Below, piece by piece: positions 44,441 through 56,702 of a DNA stretch of 64,000 nucleotides. Source of the DNA: Hexactinellida sp. DTS-2022. Taxonomy: Eukaryota > Porifera > Hexactinellida. The stretch lies in assembly GCA_028753945.1 (NCBI GenBank), contig JAPNXP010000002.1, positions 2,356,001-2,420,000 of the forward strand, in the 5' to 3' direction. Position 1 is the first letter of the stretch, and every line of letters begins with the position of its first letter. The notes under the pieces were generated by a model. The model saw only the letters and a list, made by a program, of their open reading frames with translations, did not search any database and was not told the origin of the DNA. Position numbers and translations under genes: made by a program.

Positions 44441-45209
44441 CAGGGGTGGGCAAACTTTTTAGGCCGCGGGCCAAATTGGATAAATGTCATAGTGTTGCGG
44501 GCTTGAGAGTGAACTTTTCCTATTTAACACATTTTTTATTTGATTTGCAGTAGCAATAATGGGAAATAAACTATGATACTAAGGAAGTACGTATAAACTA
44601 ATTTAATGACATATTAGGAAGTATAAAGAACTATTGGGAGTTGTGCAGTTGATCCTGCGTTTTTAATAGTTTATCAAATTTGGTTCTCTGGCTGAAGTAG
44701 CATACACATAAGCTGAGTAAGGTATTCATCTGTCAATGCTGATCTTGACATATTTTCGATAAACTTTATCATACCTGCCAATCGTACAGAGATTCCTGTA
44801 CAATAAATTTTGGCCATTCTGTACAGGCATATACATGGATTTATTCCATTATATAAGGATTTTTAATTTACTAATTATGAGTAAATAATGCCTAAAAATG
44901 TCACAGATCTGATGGTATATTCTGCCATGCATTCTGCATTGCTACATAAAGGCACAACGTTGTTTCTATATTTATTCAAGTGTATCCTAATTCCCTGGAC
45001 GATCGAGCGCAGCGAGCGAGACATTTTTTGGAAGGTGTACTGGGATTTTGGCCAATGTACAGGGGAAATTGGATCCCTGTACAGGGATATGATTCAAATA
45101 GGTTGGCAGGTATGCTTTATGTGGCCTAGACTACCAAAGATATGGACTTCTGTTGAGGTCAAGCGGGCCGGTTAAATATCGTAGGCGGGCCGTAGTTTGC
45201 CCACCCCTG
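44441..45209. mobile_element. hAT-type MITE with a nested element
   Basis: Ends CAGGGGTGGGCAAACT and the exact complement at the right; perfect 8-bp duplication CTCTAGGG (44433-44440, 45210-45217). 44772-45113 is a nested MITE with ends ATACCTGCCAA and inverted ATACCTGCCAA, CTTTAT close to both borders, and GTACAG-rich arms. Confidence 0.92.
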
Positions 45210-45345
45210 CTCTAGGGATTCAATTAGCTAATTTCTAAAATGAACAGTGCATAAGGAGTCAGTTCAAAAAAATTTTATGTCTCTACAAAGTTATTGCAAA
45301 CGCTCAAATTCTTTTTGCCCGTGACTGGAAGTCCATAAAAATACG

Positions 45346-45477
45346 GGTACAACTATAGTATTGTACCGGAATATTATGTGCATATTGAAAGACTCGTCTT
45401 TTTTGTGTATATTATGGTTCATTAAGAAAGAATCGTCTTTAGAAAGTGTGTATCCGGTACAATACTATAGTTGTACC
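45346..45477. mobile_element. Hairpin MITE with 25-bp perfect arms
   Basis: GGTACAACTATAGTATTGTA plus CCGGA (45346-45370) is exactly inverted at 45453-45477. The ~82-bp loop has a second imperfect pairing (AAGACTCGTC/GAATCGTCTTT). Confidence 0.85.
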
Positions 45478-45639
45478 TTTTCTTCTATTACTGTGCCAGA
45501 TGAATTATTTACTTGTCTTCACGACTTATTTGTCTTCTTTTAAATTTTCTTACTTGATCCAATCTTCTCTTTCACTGACATCCCTGCTATGTTCTTCAAA
45601 GATGCAATTTTCAACAATGGAGTTTACCTTTTGACAACC

Positions 45640-46650
45640 AATGTCAAAGTGATATTAACTGACAAAAGAATGGTCCCAATCAGATGAGTAGCGATTCAGG
45701 GCACACTGTGCTGCAACTTTGGAGGTAACCTCTAAATTTATCATTCTTTTCTATAAAAAGTTAAGAACTGAAACATATGATTCTACATAGTTGCTCAATG
45801 ATGAAGTTGTATATTTGAGGCCTCCTTTATTACTTTCATCTAGGTAGGCACTAGAAACAGAATCATTGTTGAGGGATATTGTATACCGTTCACATTCATT
45901 GTGTCTGACTAGAGACAGAGAAATATATCCTGATACATAGATGATGACATCAATTGTATCTTGGGAAATAGTTTAATCATCGAAGTTTTCATTGCTAATT
46001 TCTGTTAGAAAATGTTATATGATGGCTGTTTGTTCATTCGATGAAGAAACCGAAATTCAGGTGAATTCAATGCTATTTCTTATAATGGTTTTCAATTTTA
46101 TGATTGACTCCGATCGATATACATCCTTTAAGACTCACTAAAAACCTACCTCCTCAAATTTTCCTATATTGTGAGAATCTTCTTTAAAGAGGATCCGTTT
46201 GTAACCTTCCTGTAAGAACATATACGTAGATAACCTTCATTTAGTAGATCTGTGCTAAGGTCTGCTATTGCTTGGTTAGTACAAATTTGATCATCAAATG
46301 TTTGCTTAGTCAGGGCATATATAGAGAAGTAATTTTTCATTTTTCACCTTTTTGTATGTAACCTGGAATTTGGATGGGACAACTGTCATAGCTTAGCTTG
46401 ACATGAAAGATATCGTCAATGTGTATGCATTATTGGACTCGGAATGTTGTAATAGTGCCATCAGATATTTCTAACTGGAGATGTTGATGTTATTTTGCTT
46501 TTCTGATGAACCCAACTAGATTATCGAAGGATTTGACAACATATATCGACATGAAACTTCCTAATTCTTCAGGGGCATATACTCGAACTTTGGGAGTTTC
46601 CGTTGTTCAATGGCACTGGAGCTTGGGATAGTGGAATGAATATCGGGTGA
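45640..46650 (-). pseudogene. Degraded transposase, probably P/THAP9-like
   Basis: The C-terminal end (about 45980-45790) reads VIIYVSGYISLSLVRHNECE and SNKGGLKYTTSSL, resembling the GY...C...DRGGLKYPS region of P transposases here. Upstream pieces (EELGSFMSIYVVKSFDNLVG near 46560, FRVQ, KLSYDSCPIQIPGYIQKGEK, NYFSIYALTKQTFDD) look coding but I cannot place them in a P transposase. Several stops and frameshifts. Confidence 0.45.
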
Positions 46651-46929
46651 ATAGTAGGGATTGGACTCATCGAATAATCAAGCCTGATTATTTCTATATT
46701 TTTGATAAGATATTTATCTTAAAATCATCAATACACATTACAGAAGATTCTGCCTATTCTGCCACAATTAACCACATTATGCGTACTTCAATTGATCTGG
46801 ATTGATTTGATTATTATTGCTTCACATTCCTATTGTATATTGTCTAATTATCTGATTTTGAATTTATTACTATGATTTAACTTCTACTAATTCCATGCGT
46901 ATAATTATAATTATGAAATAAATACAATA

Positions 46930-47110
46930 CTAGATACCTTCGCTAGCTAGATCGCTGCGCAACTAAATACAACCACACACCAACCGCTTTGCGGTTGGTG
47001 TCTGATTTGTACACTTCTAACATTGATTTACTACGATTGCTCGGTCGTTCGCGACGTGTCGCACTTCACACAACAACCGATTCGCGGTTCTGTGTTACAC
47101 TGGGCACTTC
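46930..47110. repeat. GC-hairpin head of repeat B type, copy 3 (partial)
   Basis: CTTCGCTAGCTAGATCGCTG, the perfect stem ACCAACCGCTTTGCGGTTGGT, then further stems (GTCGTTCGCGAC, CACTTCGCCTCGCGAAG). The body and TA tail of the other copies are absent. Confidence 0.65.
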
Positions 47111-47178
47111 GCCTCGCGAAGGAGAAAACTTAATTTTTCAAGATAAACGTGATTTTTAAATATATTATCATGATGACG

Positions 47179-47484
47179 CATGGCCTACTTAATATACGGC
47201 TAGATATGTCACTGAGAAGGTCATAAAACGAGAAGGCCAGTTTCTAATTTTCATTTTAGGATAAATTGTTACCGTCATCATTAAATTGCGCCTAAACAGC
47301 TTAACCACAAATCTGAGATTCTCAAAAGTAGTTCTAATGGACTCGCAATGGTTGATTACCCCATATACAATCCAAATAACAACAACAGGAGGCATAGTTT
47401 ATCCTAAAATGAAAATTAGAAACTGGCCTTCTCGTTTTATGGCCTTCTCGGTGACATATCTAGCCGTATATTAAGTAGGCCATG
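47179..47484. mobile_element. P-related MITE, intact, 7-bp TSD
   Basis: 306 bp, ends CATGGCCTACTTAATATACG and complement (TIR about 85 bp). Exact 7-bp duplication GATGACG (47172-47178, 47485-47491). Its first 22 bp match 18 positions of the terminus of the P element at 48346-51083 (CATAGCCTACTCTATATATG...). The same segment forms the centre of FB-A copy 1. Confidence 0.92.
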
Positions 47485-47539
47485 GATGACGTAATAATTT
47501 GACAATGAGTATGCATATTGTGATTTTGGTTAGGAGATA

Positions 47540-48103
47540 CACTAACCGGCCAAAAGTATTTGAACAATGGGGATTTTAATGCACACACAATACTCGTCTG
47601 GCAACTTATTAACGGCTATCTAAACTACTCTGAAATGACTATAAATATCTTACTATAGATATACATTACAAAATCTAGTGATTTCAATTCAATTTTGAAA
47701 ATAACCACGAAGTGGCAAAAGTGTTTCTGCCACGTGCCACTTGTGGCATAAGTGGCACAAATTGAAATGTGGCTGTATCACAGTGGAAAATATTCGGATT
47801 GATTTGAAAGTATGCACTTAGTTTAATCAAACCATGTGGAATTCAAATCTGCTATCAGAATAAATATATTAACATTACATCTTAATGATACCAAATTAAT
47901 TATTTAATTAACTAATTAAATATTTAATGAGTTTAACGCCTCCATTAAAATGTAAATTTGAAAATTTTGCTGTTTTATAATACTTTACATATCGTTTCAT
48001 GTAAATAGCCATTTTGTAGCATCTACTAATGTTATTATGCTTGTATAACCTCAAATGTCTAAATGCAATTGATTGCTGTTCAAATACTTTTGGCCGGTTA
48101 GTG
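47540..48103. mobile_element. Tc1/mariner-type MITE
   Basis: Ends CACTAACCGGCCAAAAGTAT and the exact complement, TA on each side. Internal palindromic GCCACTTGTGGC words near 47730. No coding. Confidence 0.9.
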
Positions 48104-48714
48104 TATATTGGTACTATTAATCTGCATATTGCATTAAATTTTAACGTTTCTACCAGAGTGCCAATCCAATCCAATCGAGAGAACTTATAGATTATCGATT
48201 GCTAATTTTGTATCGATTTGATTACCGAATGTTTTCATCGATTGGATAATTATCGACGGAATTTTATCGATTATGTATCAATTTTCCCCGATTTGTTTCG
48301 ATTTACGAGTAAGGCGAATATTATTAATATATTTATTTGTTTAGACATAGCCTACTCTATATATGGCCTGACAGTAGATATACCAGGGATGCACAAGAAG
48401 ATGGGAAATTTTAATTTTTTAATGTTTTCTATATTGAACTACGAAGTTCTTTATGGGTCTCTAGGTCGTAAACATAACTCAGCAGTGCTAGCCCGTGATT
48501 AATATTAGCTGTAATGAGAACGGTGATCGGATTTTCATAATTTAATAGTAATAATAAACACAAACAGTACAATTTCTAATATTAATATACATTGAATACT
48601 ACACAATTATTTGCTTTCTTTCCTCTCTCCTCTTTCTCTCTCTGGCTCTAGCAGTGACACACGACACACTTAACAACACAATAGAAATAAGAATAAACAG
48701 AGTACAGTCGAAAT

Positions 48715-48807
48715 CGGGTTTTTTTGCCCCCCAAATGCACGACAAAAGGAGGCAAAAAAACCCAATAAGCAAAAAAAACACGTTGCAAAAAAACCCGATT
48801 TCGACTG
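48715..48807. mobile_element. pogo-like hairpin MITE in P4
   Basis: 93 bp with 23-bp perfect inverted ends (CAGTCGAAATCGGGTTTTTT...), TA on both sides. The centre is A-rich with GCACGACAAAAGGAGGC. Confidence 0.9.
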
Positions 48808-49000
48808 TAATACAAATTATGGTAAATACAAATAAGTAGACACATAATTAGGAGAATTTCTTTCATTTACGCTTTTGAAAGGAACCAGCGAGTTATAATT
48901 ATTAACTTTGTTTGCAAGAAAGCAATTCGCTGCGGTAGACTAGCTTCGATAAGATGTTCCAACTAAACACACCGCTAATACAAGTAGACTTCCAAATATA

Positions 49001-50825
49001 TCAACGAAGTTCAACTAGTATTTTTCTAGAAGGTCCACTTACAAGTTTCGCCAACAGCTCTTTATTGTTTTCGATGGCACTAAAGGTCTTCCATAAAACA
49101 AGAATGGATTTCAAAACTGGCTCAGATGGATATTTAAGTCCGCCACGGTCCGTTAGCTGCAGAAGTTTATACTGAGAGTCCAAGTTATAATAAAGGAGAA
49201 ATTATTTATCAAGTGTTAGCATATGTAGACAGACATGACACGGTTTTGTTTGATTCAGGTACTGATGGACAGTATAGCCTGCAATAAAGGCTAATGATTG
49301 AAGCAACTGTGAACCACAATCAATTGTTGATAGATGATTAATCGCATCAAGAAATGGCTCCAAATTGAACTCACCATCAGTAGTGGAATTCGCTAAACGG
49401 AGAAAAAATTACTTGACAAATGACTGAATAGATTGAAAGGAAGTGTCTTGTTGGTCAGTAAATATGTTTAATATGCTAGAAGGTTCAAGTGGATGCACGG
49501 TTCAAGGATTTGAAGATAGATGTGATAATTAGAACCCGACATCATTCGGCATAGACCGAAATGGTGTCCAAGGGATCCGTCTATAGAAAGGAGGATAACA
49601 CATATGTAAAGCCAAAAGATTGAGTCAAATGGTTGGTAATTTGTGGTAAGGCAATACAATCATGTCTAAAACTGGTGATGTTTGTTTACTCAGTTTGCTA
49701 ATTTTTTCTAGTAAAGTTTGCCAAGCATCTTACCAAAAACTACACAAGTCAAAAGTATAAATCGCTCGTCATTAAAAGTCAAACGTCTCGAGAAATTATC
49801 TTTCAAACGTATTCCTTTAAATGGTGTGTTAACGTTGAATAATTTACAAACAGTAAGAAGGGTATCAACAAACTCCGAAGTATTCTTTCTATAATCTGGA
49901 TAAAGCAATTCGTTCTGGATAGTTAGCGCAGATATTTTTAATTTGTTAACAACTTTCAAAACCAGTTTGACATTTTGACGCTCTATGCTAGAAGTAAAAC
50001 ATGACTCCATAGTCAAATGAGGAGCTAACTTGGCTAAACTTGTTCTTTCTGAATTATATAATTGACGTACATCTTCAAAGGATGCACAACCGAACTTAAG
50101 GGGATAATCACAATAACTATAGAGTTGTATTTTAAAACAAGTTCCTGCAATTCAGATTCAATTTCTCGGATGTCACTAATTGCAGCAATGGGAACGGATA
50201 TACTCTGTCCAATAAATTCGGCTGAGGTGGATAGATAAACATTGATTTCAAGGTACAAATCTACTGAGAGATTTCTTTCAGCCATTTTAGCGAGAACAAA
50301 CATTATGTTACTCTCATTACGGAATCACACCAACCAACTATTAGGTAAATAAATCAAGGTTTTAACTTATCTTTCAAGTCCTGTAGAGTTGACTACAAAC
50401 TTCCCTTCTCTTTCTCTTGACTCTCGGATCTCAAGCTGAGTTGTAGTGTTTGGTTCATCAAGGCTTCATCTTTTGCATCGTATGACAAGCGATTCCGTTT
50501 GTTAGGTTTAGGATGAGTAATACGCTGGGCTGGGCAGCCGGGCAGTAAACTTTGTACAGCGCCTTCGTTCAACTTTGGCTTCGCCCGCGGTACTTCAGTA
50601 AAAGTACCATCTCCTTTTTGGGACTTTGAAAGTGTAGTCTAAGTCTTCTTTCTGAAAATGGTTGTTACATACATGATACATAGACCACCTTCAGGTCACC
50701 AAAATCCTCGCGACGAAGAGCGCATGTTTCAGGGTTGGTGGATTTTGAGGCATCTTGAACACAGGAACATGGTAATCTGGGTTGTAATTGCTCTTGCAAC
50801 CGGGAACAGAACACGAGTTAGGCAT
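49001..50825 (-). pseudogene. P-element transposase with THAP domain (P4)
   Basis: ATG at 50825: MPNSCSVPGCKSNYNPDYHV then FKMPQNPP, a THAP finger start; after a break CNNHFQKEDLDYTF, GDGTFTEVPRAKPKLNEGAV and SYDAKDEALMNQ. 50303-50034 matches the N-terminal conserved block (ISDIREIESEL versus INDIRQIETLL of P1). 50016-49708: SIERQNVKLVLKVV, FVDTLLTVCKLFN, KGIRLKDNFSR. About 49560: GHHFGLCRMMSGSNYHI. 49183-49001: LTDRGGLKYPSEP. The first catalytic Asp block between the N-terminal and SIERQNV parts is deleted. Multiple frameshifts; inactive. Confidence 0.9.
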
Positions 50826-51090
50826 GAATTGAAGGTAATATGAATAAAATACCAGAGCGAAATTAAAAGGAGGAGAGTGTACGACTGTACGTCAATAGAA
50901 GAGTTTGGAATAAAATCTGATCAATAGTTGTATATATTTCAAGAATATTTCTAATGAATGTGGTTGATTATTATTATTTTTTTGAAAATAAATATTGTGG
51001 TTGGATAAATATTACCATCTTCTCCTTCATCCTTGGTCCATATTTTATAGGTTACTGTCAGGCCATATATAGAGTAGGCTATGGTTTAGA

Positions 51091-51417
51091 CAAATAAGCA
51101 TGAAAAAACATGACGAAATTATTGCAATTTGCTTATACTATATATACTGTACAGGGCCGGCGGCACCGAGATCCGGGGGTGTCCTGGGTGTCCGGACACC
51201 CACTGCCTCAAGGAAATGAAGCGATTCTTGGACAGTGACAGCCACTACACCCACACCTCATAATACGTGGCGCCGGGAATGCTGTATCGTTATACTATGT
51301 ATAGACAACATTTTTAGTTTGGGCGGGCTGAGGTGTGGGATTACTTTAAATTATGACCAAACTATAAATTAGTATGATCAATTTGAATCAATAGGAATTT
51401 TTTTGGGGGGGCTTAAG
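51091..51417. other. Spacer with a hAT-like GC-rich end
   Basis: Around 51154 CAGGGCCGGCGGCACC begins a GC-rich patch with GTCCTGGGTGTCCGGACACCC. It resembles a MITE terminus but no partner end was found. The rest is AT-rich. Confidence 0.4.
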
Positions 51418-52772
51418 CAGGGATGCCAAACTCTGGAAACCAAAAAGCGGGAGGTTTGCCATTTTTTGGCATGAGTTTTATCAAAAAGCGGGAGGTCGAA
51501 GATTAAAAGCGGGAGACTAAAAATATATGGTATTTCTTTGAATTTATCATGAATAGCACGATACAAACTGATTAATTTACGTTTGAATATTACAATTAGG
51601 AAATGCTTATTTTTCAAGTTCTATCTATCAAATTTCTTCTCGCGTGTCTCGTATTCACCCAATGTATGCAATAACAAAACAAAACGAAATAGTAGATTAT
51701 TTAATTATACTTTTTACAAAGTAGTTTTTTAGTAGATATACGTAGATGTTGCAGATTTAAATATCTTCAAAAGCTCATGTCATTTATGGACATTTTTCTA
51801 TAGATTTCTAGGAATTTCATGACGATTAGTCCATCAAATTTGTAAATGTGTTGTAAAGCTTATTCCACCCTAGGTTGCAATGATTGCAATATAAACTAAA
51901 CGAGAAAAAATTGCAGCATCATATCTGGTATAGCAACTTTCTGGAGGATGTAAGCCACCCGGGATATTTTTAAGAATTTCTTCCAAATTCGAATTAAAAC
52001 ATATTATTAGTACAGTGTAATAATAAGGGGGCTATATAATCTTAACTAACATACAAGTCTATGAGTAGAACAAAACTTGGAACTCGTATACGTGTATTAT
52101 ATTATTACGGTATATAGACTAATATTTGCAAAAAAATTAAGTTATTTACTTATACATATCATAAAATCCTAATACACTCCCTTACCAAAAGTATTCGTAC
52201 TCCATAAGCATTCCCATAGAAAATAGTAATATAGTATGTCAATAATAATGTTTATTGTACACTAAATACATGGAATATTGCAATTTAGATTTCATATTCG
52301 TTATCTACGCATTCGAATATACATTTAAAGAAGCTCTGAACTCTATTAGCTACTGATTAGGTTGAAAATTATCATCCTATGCCACCATGTACCACTTATT
52401 CCCATCTTGTACCATGGGGACAAATGGAAGAAGTGGTACATGGTGACACCGGATGATAATTTTCAAACTAATCAATTTGTAATTGAGTTGAAAGCTTCTA
52501 CAATGGTCAATTCGGTGGCGTAGAATACGATTCTGAAACCAAAGTGGCGACATCTCATAGAATTTGTAAACATTAGCGATCAATATTAGAGTTATATAGT
52601 GCTATTTCCATAGGAAATTTTTGGGTATACGAATACTTTTGGTAGGGGAGGGTATAGGACAAATTTCCAAGAAAGCGGGAGTTTGAAAGTTTGGCTGGAG
52701 GTCGGGAGGATGGGGGAAATAAAGGCTAAAAAGCGGGAGACTCCCGCCAAAGTGGGAGGTTTGGTAACCCTG
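51418..52772. mobile_element. hAT-like non-autonomous element
   Basis: Ends CAGGGATGCCAAACT and inverted CAGGGTTACCAAACC with subterminal AAAAGCGGGAG(A/G)(C/T) repeats on both sides (51450-51520, 52670-52760). I found no matching flanking duplication. A Tc1-type MITE (52175-52652) is nested in it. Confidence 0.7.
52175..52652. mobile_element. Tc1/mariner-type MITE
   Basis: Ends CACTCCCTTACCAAAAGTAT and inverted CCCTCCCCTACCAAAAGTAT, TA at both borders. Contains an internal inverted repeat GGTACATGGTG(G/A)CA (52380-52450). Confidence 0.85.
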
Positions 52773-53798
52773 CAGACTACATACAATAAATTACCAAAAA
52801 ATAAAAGAGATCTAAAAATATGCATTTTGCTACGTCATGGTTCCGGTATTGGTTTCAGTTCTAATTTCCTCTAATATACACAACTGAAAACTTAATATCC
52901 ATCTGATTTGAATTCTCCATATATTAAGACATAAGGATAGCAATTATTAAAATAATTGGATAAATTATATCAAAAGTTATACTAGTTTGAAGTGAGAATG
53001 TGCTTCAAAATTTTGAAAAATCTTTTGAAAATCAACAAATAAATGAAATTTTGTGATGTCATAAATCAAAAACAACTCTACCGATTGGTCTAAGATAGTG
53101 AGGAAAGTAAAGACTTGCTAGTAGCTTGTTACACAGCAATTTACAGACAAATCGATTGATAGTGGTGAAATGACTGGTTGCTTTGACATGTAATTCCTCT
53201 TGTCAATTACTATTGCATTTGTGTTTGGACTAGGGACAATAATTTTGGCTACTATATTTCCGGACGGAACAAATTGAATTTTGTTTTTCCTATCACACCA
53301 AAGTATTGACCTGAAAATTCAGTGAATAATAATATTCTATACTAGTGTTAGATAAAGCCTTAATCTCAATTTTGTCATTAGAGGAAATTTAAAACAGAGG
53401 GCTTATTTTAAACATGAATCTATCATTTTCAGAATTACCAATAATCTAGTGGTTTACATCCATATTTGCACAATCTCCCTTTTTTACCTTTGGTGACGTC
53501 AAAACATGTCCGAATCGAATTTTTCTTTCGGATTTGGATAGATAACATGTCATGGACTCATGGTATAGTTGGAAAAACGTTAACAAGATTTATTCACTTT
53601 TAATCATTTACTGGTAATCGATGACACGATCTCCTTATCGATTATAACATAACTAATTTACTCAAATAAAATGTTTTTGACTTGAGAGAAAGTATTTTGT
53701 ACATAGTATTTCAATTGTTTTGTTGTGAATCCCATTCTTGTACACATTTTTCACAATTTCTTGCACTAATTTATTTCATTTTCAAAGATATTAGAATA
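52773..53798. other. 5' region of the importin beta gene
   Basis: AT-rich with no repeat signature. A CAAAG before 53789 could be a splice acceptor for a 5' UTR exon. I see no clear TATA box or CpG patch, so the promoter is not located. Confidence 0.4.
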
Positions 53799-54267
53799 AT
53801 GGATATTTCGCTTTCTAAAATACTTGAAGCCACTATTTCTGTTGATAAAACTCAACTGCATGATGCTCAACAATACTTGGAAGAAGCTGCCACAAAAAAT
53901 CTTCCTCTGTTTTTACTTGAACTTTCTAAAGAATTAGTTGATCAGTCCAACAGTGGTATAGCTAGAATGGCTGCGGGGTTGCAGTTGAAAAATTATCTAA
54001 CTTCTAAAGATGAGGTTATCCGTTCTGATTTCCGTCAACGGTGGCTCTTAGCTGATAACCAATTACGCCTTGAAGTGAAATCAAATATTCTGCAAACCCT
54101 TGGCACCGAACAAATTCGCCCTTCTACTGCTGCACTAGTTATTGCTGCAATTGGCTGTGCAGAACTGCCTGTGGGACAGTGGCCTGATCTTATAAGTTCA
54201 TTACTTACGTTTATAACAAATGGTAATAATGCGGAAAATTTGAAAGAGGCATCTCTTGAAGCTCTTG
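53799..54267 (+). CDS. KPNB1: Importin subunit beta-1, first coding exon
   Basis: Nuclear-import receptor (karyopherin beta-1), which carries importin-alpha/NLS cargo through the nuclear pore and releases it on Ran-GTP. ATG at 53799 chosen because MDISLSKILEATISVDK aligns with the known N-terminus; the frame is open upstream but without similarity. The 156 codons cover the importin-beta N-terminal (IBN) domain and first HEAT repeats: QYLEEAATKNLPLFLLELSK, ARMAAGLQLKNYLTSKD, QRWLLAD, EVKSNILQTLGTE and GCAELPVGQWPDLI. The exon ends EALG with a GTGAGT donor in phase 1. No later exon was found before 64000, so intron 1 exceeds 9.7 kb and contains repeats. Confidence 0.96.
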
Positions 54268-54305
54268 GTGAGTATATTGAGTTCTTGTAGCTTGCTCATT
54301 TTAAT

Positions 54306-54760
54306 ATAATACTAGTACGCTTCGCTTGTTTAGTCACTTCTCGGAAGAATGCGCTCGCACACCACAGCTTCGCGTTTGGTGTGTAGATTATATGCTTCTA
54401 ACATTGGTTATAATTCGTAATTATGCCTAAATAGTCAAATTTAACAATGTGAAATTTTAATTATTACGTCATCATGCGATAATAGGTACGCATATTGTCA
54501 ATCTGGTGTGAACAACATGTATGTATTATATATGTACATGTTCTATTAAATTTTCAGATTTTTATCTCTTAGAGGGTGCGAATTATGTACGATTAAGTGA
54601 ATTTTCATGCATCTCAAATGTGTCATTTATGTCATAATTTGGCGAGTTGTGGGAAATTTCAGTGGTTAAACTTGTTGTTGTGTGACAAAAGTTACCCCTA
54701 TAAGCCAAGAATCGGATTTGGAAACCTTACAGTTTCTTCAATTAACTCGGAAAACAAATA
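54306..54760. repeat. Repeat B, copy 4, in importin intron 1
   Basis: CGCTTCGCTTGTTTAGTCAC, CACACCACAGCTTCGCGTTTG, then the body words GAGGGTGCGAATTATGTAC and AACTTGTTGTTGTG and the tail TTCAATTAACTCGGAAAACA. Here the tail is followed directly by a pogo-like MITE at 54761. Confidence 0.7.
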
Positions 54761-54954
54761 CAGTCAGGTCTGCTTATTATGAACAAGTTTTCGTTTGCTT
54801 AATATAAAGATTTTTTATTATGAACAAACCCTACCGTCCCAATTTTACAATTTACATAGGGTTTGTATTAAGTTGAGTTCGCTTATTATGAAGTCTCTCT
54901 ATTATGAACACAATTTTTGGTCCCTTGAATGTTCATAATAAAAGAACTTGACTG
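54761..54954. mobile_element. pogo-like MITE
   Basis: 194 bp, TA on both sides, ends CAGTCAGGTCTGCTTATTAT and inverted CAGTCAAGTTCTTTTATTAT; internal repeats of CTTATTATGAAC. Confidence 0.88.
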
Positions 54955-56702
54955 TATGTATATATAGTATGTACACATACTAATACAGGTTTGTATATTA
55001 TTAGTTTACATTTTTATTACTAGCGCTTAGCTTGCTAGGTTTTCCCACGACATTCAGATTAAATTGTCTGATTATATATAGATTTTTTTGTTAAAAGACC
55101 AAAATTGTACACATGTACTTTGATGTAGTGCTAACATTTTGGGATATTGAGGGTTTGAGGCAATTGAAAGATTGTCTATATCGGCATCAAAAGTATATGT
55201 GTACAAATTTTATTCTTTTAACATAAAAATGTAATAATTGTATGGTTGTGCCGCTGCACTATTAATATTTCATGGAGAGGCGAATTATGAGAGACCATGT
55301 AAATTATCACGCTTATCAAGACGTGAGAATGACTTCATATAGTACCTTATATAATTAATGTACTTTTATATAAACTTATATGCAACACCTTTGTATCATA
55401 TTAAATGTGTGTGACATTGCACTAAATTTTTCGGATATGTTGGTCACTCCATATTCTCATATTGCATTACATACTCATCGAATATTAAAATTGTTATATT
55501 TGACTATTTTGATTCTATTTACGCTATACATCATTAGAAGGATGGAACCTTTCATCAAGCATGAAAAAGTTAATGAGTGGTTGTGTTATGCCGCTAAGCA
55601 TCCTCGCAAACGAGCTGGCCAGTTGTTATTTAGTCTTTGACTAACCTTGGTTGCAATAATTAATGAGGCCATCAGTCTCGGTTGCTCGTGAAGGTTCGGA
55701 TATTCTACTCAATTATTTTTGTATAAATTATATTCTTCATGAAGGAATTATCGTGACTTTAGTTCGTTCGTCTCTACGCGGTTCTAATTTTGACTCTTTA
55801 TAGAGAGCGACCTTGCTTTCCTCAATTTACCATTCATTGCCAATCCATTCTAGGTGTTAATTTAACAATATTATTTGTTTAGGAAATTTCATATGAAAAT
55901 CATTTAAACTCTAACTTATATTTGTATTCGTTAACTGTATTCTCATTGCTTATCTTTCAATTATATTATTATAATCCATTTAACTTTCTTTAATTCGAAT
56001 GCTCGTAATATTACTTCTTCAATAATTCGACCAAATTTATTTTTCCTTGTAACTACTTACTAATTGTTGTTGCAATTATCTAAATATGTTGGTAAAATAA
56101 ATTTGAGTATAATATCAATATGATAAGCTCATTATCTCGAATATACACTCATAATAAATAATTTAAACCATTAAATTACAATTCTATGAAGTAAATCTTA
56201 TTGCTTATTGCGTAGAAAAGGTTATTATTTTATACACAGGATTTAATTAGAGCAATCCTGGATTCTGTTAACCGGCTAGACAGTTAACCATTTCTAATAT
56301 TGTTAATGGTTACAGATTATATTAATCTGTTTCTTCGAGTGGTATATCAGCAGTGTTATTGGGAATTATTGTGTCATTACTAAATATATTTCTTAGACAT
56401 TGTTTATCCTAGTTCCTTTGCCAATCGCCACATAATATATTTATATGCCTAATTGTTTCTAAGTTAACTAAAGTCGAAATGTATCACTTATTAATTATTA
56501 TACTTATGGGGTAATAGTTTATAGGGCTGACTTTTCTTGTTTAGTATAATCAGTATTTTCTAAAGGGAACCTGTCAGCTTGTACAATTACAAAGGATGCC
56601 GGTTATAAGAATACCTTGTGAGTGTCATCCAGTTGACTAAATATTTATAAATTTAATTGAAAAATGCTAATCTTGTTTATTATCCAATAAACCTCAACTA
56701 TT
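54955..56702 (+). other. Importin intron sequence, little recognised
   Basis: 55010-55230 carries part of the foldback family of 29803-30368 (GTACACATGTACTTTGATGTAG). 55660-55800 resembles a decayed hairpin-cluster head (CCATCAGTCTCGGTTGC). 56255-56400 has a decayed GGTTAACC block. The remainder is AT-rich without features. Confidence 0.5.

Larger units (their letters stand above)
48346..51083. mobile_element. P-superfamily DNA transposon (P4), 2.7 kb
   Basis: Inverted ends CATAGCCTACTCTATATATG (continuing GCCTGACAGTA) at both sides; exact 7-bp duplication GTTTAGA (48339-48345, 51084-51090). A CCAGGGAT word follows at 48381, as in P1 near its end. It carries a broken THAP transposase on the minus strand and a small MITE at 48715-48807. 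Confidence 0.92.

Noticed and set aside
44888..45175. 95-codon frame MPKNVTDLMVYS... within a hAT MITE
   Set aside because: Spans a nested MITE boundary and its inverted arm; no motif.
55549..55640. Frame MEPFIKHEKVNEWLCYAAKH... in importin intron 1
   Set aside because: Looks like plausible protein but does not match importin beta, has no clear acceptor/donor pair and ends in a stop; not annotated as an exon.
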